Shown: positions 62,469 through 64,000 of the stretch, one piece after another | How positions within the stretch are numbered: position 1 is the first letter of the stretch | How the letters are laid out: each line of letters begins with the position of its first letter | Assembly (NCBI RefSeq): GCF_001922305.1 | Contig: NZ_CP018839.1 | Span: 310,001 to 374,000 of the forward strand | DNA: 64,000 nt | Source: Thauera chlorobenzoica | Lineage (GTDB): Bacteria; Pseudomonadota; Gammaproteobacteria; Burkholderiales; Rhodocyclaceae | Direction: 5' to 3' | Program-made: the position numbers and the translations under genes | The notes under the pieces: generated by a model | What the model saw: the letters and a program-made list of their open reading frames with translations, nothing else | Told to the model about the DNA's origin: nothing | The model's database searches: none

Positions 62469-64000
62469 ATGGCAGAGAGCAGGGATCCGATGTCCCCTGA
62501 CGGCGCGGTCAACCCGATCGACACCGACTACAAGGTTGGCCAGGACAACATCATCGTCAATGTCGGCCCCTTCGGGCTCGACATCCACAACCGCGTGTTC
62601 GCGATCTCCGGCCTGCTGGTGGTTGCCTTCGTCGTCCTGACGCTGGCGTTCCAGAACCAGGTCGAGCCGCTATTCACCGCCATGCGCGGGTGGCTGACCT
62701 CGAACCTCGAGGGCTTTTTCATCGCCTCCGGCAACCTCTTCGTGCTGGTCTGCCTGGGCCTGGCCATCTCGCCGCTCGGCAAGGTGCGTCTGGGGGGCAC
62801 CGAGGCGACGCCCGACTACACCTACCTGGGCTGGTTTTCGATGTTGTTCGCCGCCGGCATGGGGATCGGCCTGATGTTCTTCGGCGTCTCCGAACCGCTG
62901 TCGCACTTCGGCAGTGCGTTCGGCGGGACGACGGTCGAAAACGGCGTGCGCACCGACTGGGCGCCGCTCGGTGCGGCGGCGGGCGACGCCGCGGCGGCGA
63001 CCCGCCTCGCGATGGCGGCGACGATCTACCACTGGGCGCTGCATCCGTGGGCGATGTATGCCACGATCGCGCTCGGCCTGGCCTTGTTCTCGTTCAACAA
63101 GGGCCTGCCGCTGACCGTGCGTTCGGTGTTCTACCCGCTGCTCGGCGAGCGCGTGTGGGGCTGGCCGGGCCACGTCATCGACATCCTTGCAGTGCTGGCG
63201 ACGCTGTTCGGCCTGGCGACCTCGCTCGGCTACGGCGCGGCGCAGGCCAGCTCCGGGCTGCACTTCCTGTTCGACGTGCCGCTCGGCAACACCACCCAGA
63301 TCGTGCTGGTGATCGGCATTACCGCGATCGCACTGTTTTCGGTGGTCGCCGGTCTCGACGCCGGGGTCAAGCGCCTGTCCGAGATCAACATGATCCTGGC
63401 CGTGCTGCTGATGCTGTTCGTGATCGCGGTCGGTCCGACGTCGGACATCCTCGGCGGCTTCTTCGCCAACCTCGGCGCCTATGTCCAGCACCTGCCGGCG
63501 TTGTCCAACCCGGTCGGGCGCGAGGATGCCAACTTCTCTCAAGGCTGGACCGCCTTCTACTGGGCGTGGTGGATCTCGTGGTCGCCCTTCGTCGGCATGT
63601 TCATCGCGCGCGTGTCGCGCGGGCGCACGGTGCGTGAGTTCATCCTCTCGGTGCTGATCGTGCCGTCGCTCGCCTGCGTGCTGTGGATGACGGTGTTCGG
63701 CGAGACCGCGATCCTGCAGTTCGTGCGCGACGGCTACGCGGCGGCCACCGAGGCCGAACTGCCGCTGCAGCTGTTTACCATGCTCGATGCGCTGCCGCTC
63801 GCCTCGATCACGTCCTTCCTTGCGATCGTGCTGGTGGTGGTGTTCTTCGTGACCTCGTCGGACTCCGGCTCGCTGGTGATCGACGTCATCGCCGCCGGCG
63901 GCAAGGTCGATGCGCCGCTGCCGCAGCGCGTGTTCTGGTGCGCATTCGAAGGCCTGGTGGCGATCGCGCTGATCCTCGGCGGCGGCCTGGTGGCGCTGCA
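62469..64000 (+). CDS. BCCT family betaine/choline/carnitine transporter (3' end outside window)
   Basis: At least 510 aa from ATG 62469, with AAGGAG at 62458-62463 as Shine-Dalgarno. BCCT signature: FSMLFAAGMGIGLMFFGVSEP near residues 120-140, then a tryptophan-rich stretch HWALHPWAMYA and FYWAWWISWSPFVGMFIARVSRGRT. Twelve TM helices expected; about ten are visible. It imports quaternary ammonium compounds (osmoprotection or catabolism); substrate cannot be told from sequence. The frame runs off the end of the window. Confidence 0.92.
   Translation, partial: MAESRDPMSPDGAVNPIDTDYKVGQDNIIVNVGPFGLDIHNRVFAISGLLVVAFVVLTLAFQNQVEPLFTAMRGWLTSNLEGFFIASGNLFVLVCLGLAISPLGKVRLGGTEATPDYTYLGWFSMLFAAGMGIGLMFFGVSEPLSHFGSAFGGTTVENGVRTDWAPLGAAAGDAAAATRLAMAATIYHWALHPWAMYATIALGLALFSFNKGLPLTVRSVFYPLLGERVWGWPGHVIDILAVLATLFGLATSLGYGAAQASSGLHFLFDVPLGNTTQIVLVIGITAIALFSVVAGLDAGVKRLSEINMILAVLLMLFVIAVGPTSDILGGFFANLGAYVQHLPALSNPVGREDANFSQGWTAFYWAWWISWSPFVGMFIARVSRGRTVREFILSVLIVPSLACVLWMTVFGETAILQFVRDGYAAATEAELPLQLFTMLDALPLASITSFLAIVLVVVFFVTSSDSGSLVIDVIAAGGKVDAPLPQRVFWCAFEGLVAIALILGGGLVAL

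Overview
The window looks like a GC-rich betaproteobacterial genome, most plausibly Rhodocyclales (Thauera/Azoarcus-like). That placement is inferred from the chromosomal EIIA(Man)-HPr-EI operon, the BCCT transporter, the tRNA-Gly(CCC) sequence and the type of integrative element; no ribosomal marker is present. Nearly all of it (about 1 to 59,630) is the integrase-proximal part of an ICE of the clc / PAGI-2 / PFGI-1 superfamily, inserted at the 3' end of a tRNA-Gly gene. The other end of the element, which normally carries par, topoisomerase and ssb genes, lies to the left of position 1.

Layout. 1-485: end of an SdiA-regulated-domain protein. 537-3266: a complete IS21-family insertion sequence with multiple terminal repeats and a 5-bp target duplication. 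3,770-9,347: cargo made of three consecutive minus-strand genes with nuclease-like domains (CoiA-like, membrane-anchored Mrr-like with a zinc finger, and a large PD-(D/E)XK protein) and a divergent two-TM membrane protein. 9,718-29,998: the G-type conjugation (T4SS) operon from PilL to TraG, with the TraD coupling protein, the TraC ATPase, a lytic transglycosylase, thiol-redox proteins and a RadC-like gene with its own structured leader and terminator. 30,010-33,324: DUF3742 protein, PrlF/YhaV toxin-antitoxin and the MobH relaxase.

The accessory region between relaxase and integrase (33.5-54.9 kb) is a two-part defence island. The first part (33,537-39,885) has an E2-E1-JAB triple-fusion protein between two ComEC-like metallo-beta-lactamase-fold proteins, divergent from a WYL-domain regulator and a four-TM protein. 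It resembles a bacterial ubiquitin-like conjugation system, but neither a ubiquitin-like substrate nor a CD-NTase is encoded beside it. The second part (39,961-54,873) is a complete type 3 BREX operon (WYL regulator, brxF, brxC, pglX, an extra PLD-like gene, brxHII, pglZ, brxA). Direct repeats upstream of both WYL genes look like autoregulatory operators.

The element closes with a LysR regulator, an XRE regulator, a LysR substrate-binding-domain-only protein and a 635-aa tyrosine integrase. The strip between integrase and tRNA holds two clusters of 10-bp-phased repeats. Beyond the tRNA, ordinary chromosome resumes: ptsI, ptsH and an EIIA(Man) gene, then a divergent BCCT transporter that runs off the window.
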